Positions 61,701 to 64,000 of a stretch of 64,000 nt of DNA are shown here, piece by piece. The position numbers were made by a program, and so were the translations under genes. The notes below the pieces were generated by a model. That model was not told the DNA's origin. It saw only the letters and a program-made list of their open reading frames with translations, and made no database searches. Numbering within the stretch: the stretch's first letter is position 1; each line of letters begins with the position of its first letter. The stretch is from Anastatus disparis (Eukaryota > Arthropoda > Insecta > Hymenoptera > Eupelmidae): assembly GCA_017163975.1 (NCBI GenBank), contig JAFFSR010000239.1:4898001-4962000 (forward strand), written 5' to 3'.

Positions 61701-64000
61701 TATGATAATATTATTCGCTCCATAATTAAGTGGTATCCCATTATAATAACGTCAATCGTATGACTTAAATTTAAAATATTACTGTGCACTATTTCTGCGT
61801 ATAATATTACTTTGATAAATGTAAGATTTTTCATATTTTATGCAGGCTACTGCAATATATCATTGCGCAACGTTGTTTTTCAACGTTGTCATAAATTCTT
61901 TAAAAATATTCCAGTAAAATAATGATATTTTTGCAATATTTAACTTCACATGACTGAAATATTGCATTTATTTTTATTAAAAATTAGCTTGGTAATTTAT
62001 TTTGTAGATGATTAAGTCGATTATTTTTAAAATCTCGTCACTTTTTTTAAAATTATGTTTTGTATTATAATATGTTAACTGAAACTTAGATACACCTTTA
62101 TGTGTAATTATATGCACGGCTTCCAAAATATCTTCACGCATGTATTCATTTTCAGTAAAAGAGTATTTTACGAATACATCTAATTTATAAATTATTTAGA
62201 TTTTTTTATTTTTTAAAAATAATTAATTCAATTATTGTAAAAGTTATAAATTTTAATAATAATTTATAATTAGAGCTTAAATAATTATATTATATGAAAC
62301 TATTGAATAATCTTCTTAAAATAAAAAAGAAATAAAAGTTTAACAAAAATTGTTATTATAAAGTTTAAGCTTTCAAGTTTTTTATGACAAATAACATTGT
62401 CTTTCTTGAAATATTCTTAGCGATCTTTCCATCCAAAATTAAAGTTAACAAAGACTCAGGTCAGTCTAAGAAACGACCAAGTATCTTTTCATTGCAATAA
62501 AGACAGATCTAGAAACGTGAAACTCGCTAATTACCAAATACAACTATCCCATTAAGTTTGAAAGTAATAGCCGGTGTTTACGTTTTAAAAAAAAGTAATA
62601 AAAAAAAAAGAAAAAAAGAAAACAAAAGTCAAGTCTTAATAAAGTCCGAAGAAATAATAAAGACAAAAGACACAAATGCTTCAGTAGACACAAATAAATA
62701 CTTAAGAATAAATGAATAAGGAAAACAAAGCTCAAAAGAAGAAATCAGAAACTGAATAGAACGACAAGAGTAGAATTTTCTACATGAGTAAATTATGCAG
62801 TAAAGTTTTCTCAAATTTTTCATTTTCCTTTTTTTTCCTTTATTTTTCAACGACAAGTAAGCAAGTTAATGTCGATTACTACGGTTATTGTAGGACGCTA
62901 CTTTCTTTTCTTCTTTTTTTTTATTTCGTCGAAATAAAAGAAGTCGAGTGACTACGCACGTGACGAGAATACTTTTACAACATACTACTTTGGTTAATTA
63001 AGAAAAGCGATTCTCAAGTGTCACAAGACTTAAACTTCTTTTTTTTTATTAAGAGATATATATGCATTTATATGGATAACTTTAATTTCAATGACTTAAA
63101 AGATATTATAACTTAAATTAATATAAACTCCGATGAGATTAAAATACTTTGAGATAATAAAAGAGGGATGAATTTATAAATCTGGCTTAATACAAAATAT
63201 TACTTCTTTTGAATTACAAATTTTCCCGTACATTCTAACTTCTTGTAGTGAATTTATATGCTTGTATATATCGAAAAAATTGATTGTACTTACTTAACAT
63301 TCATTTAGATAGTTAAAAGTAAATATTTATTTTATTTTTAATTATTTGAATAAATATTTAGTAAAGCTATTTTTTCCAGTGTATGTTAAAATAGGTATAA
63401 AGGTAATATTAAATAGATAAACTCTTGTAAAAGAATAACGTTAATATTAAAATCTAAAAACAACAAAATACATTGCTTTATTAAATTTTTTGTATTAAAT
63501 TTCACAACAACACTTGTCATACATAAATCGCAATTTAGACTTGCATGAACAATGTTGGCCATGTCAGAACTTTCTAATTATACAGTTAACTTTAATGAAA
63601 TTAGTTGTCAACTTGACTAATGAAACATGTTGATAAATAAAAATAAAATTATTAATAACAAGAATTTAACAAAGTACTAAAACGTTTGTTAATTATAAAT
63701 CTTGAAACATTTAAAAAAAAATACTTTTTTTTCTCCAAGTTGCAACATCATTGTACGTAAACTTCCAGACACGTACACTCAAGACAAAAAAACACCTGCT
63801 TGATATGCTACTAGACTCAACTTATTTTCTCTCGCCCTGTTTTCTTTTTTATCTTTTACAAGCTAAGATAGTTCGCTTATTAGATGATTCTTCGTTGTAA
63901 GAGACATTGAAAAAGTAGCTATTTATACTGTGACATTAATGAAAATGAGACAAAGAATATCTCTAGTTTCTTTTTTTTCTTTCTTCTCTTTCCTTCTTCT
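58778..64000. other. AT-rich non-coding stretch to the window end
   Basis: 60280-60420 is mildly GC-richer. 61300-61440 is A/G-rich and gives a Lys/Arg-rich 66-codon frame (61243-61443) that is a composition artefact. At 61868-61888 CAACGTTG occurs twice around TTTTT and can fold as a perfect 8 bp hairpin. 62585-62625 is A-rich and the final 40 bases are pyrimidine-rich. No gene is supported. Confidence 0.55.

Overview
This 64 kb window is an AT-rich stretch of a nuclear eukaryotic genome with no recognisable protein-coding gene. The low GC, the many dinucleotide microsatellites, the tRNA-headed SINEs and the small TIR-bearing elements (MITEs) fit an arthropod, most likely an insect and possibly a hymenopteran. 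The organism cannot be fixed from the sequence. The longest open frames are under about 155 codons. Nearly all of them are readings of low-complexity tracts, so the window is either a gene desert or the inside of one or more very long introns.

The long-intron reading has some direct support. At 50746-50818 a pyrimidine tract ends in TAG and is followed at once by GTAAGT, then by another GTAAGT 52 nt downstream. At 2787-2858 the same arrangement occurs with CAG|GTAATT and a GTAAGT 50 nt downstream. This is the layout of recursive-splicing ratchet points with their short cryptic exons. Both are on the + strand, so a host gene, if there is one, would run left to right. Three low-confidence coding candidates lie at 51.35-51.91 kb and 52.6-53.6 kb.

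The clearest features are repeats. From left to right: a TA-flanked element with imperfect TIRs (1019-1838) that carries a tRNA-like, A-tailed insertion; a TTAA-flanked MITE (2025-2578); four diverged copies of one ~200 bp family, all in the same orientation (about 6.7, 17.0, 32.0 and 43.7 kb); two inverted copies of a short repeat with a GACGGTCGC core (12.7 and 38.8 kb); a decayed inverted-repeat element (27.5-27.95 kb); two opposite-strand copies of a tRNA-Thr-like SINE (37.9-38.1 and 46.1-46.3 kb); a 142 bp tandem duplication (42.0-42.3 kb); and a young element with perfect 135 bp TIRs and a TTAT target-site duplication (44133-45195). Microsatellites (TC, GA, TA, CA, TAG and GAGC) are scattered throughout.

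Between the repeats, the AT-rich background (long A and T runs, few features) is interrupted by GC-richer, non-repetitive islands of 100-500 bp. These islands are the best places to look for conserved regulatory DNA, but nothing in the window proves such a role. I found no functional tRNA, rRNA, CRISPR array or bacterial-type operon. The case for a new biological system is weak; the recursive-splicing architecture is the most interesting signal.
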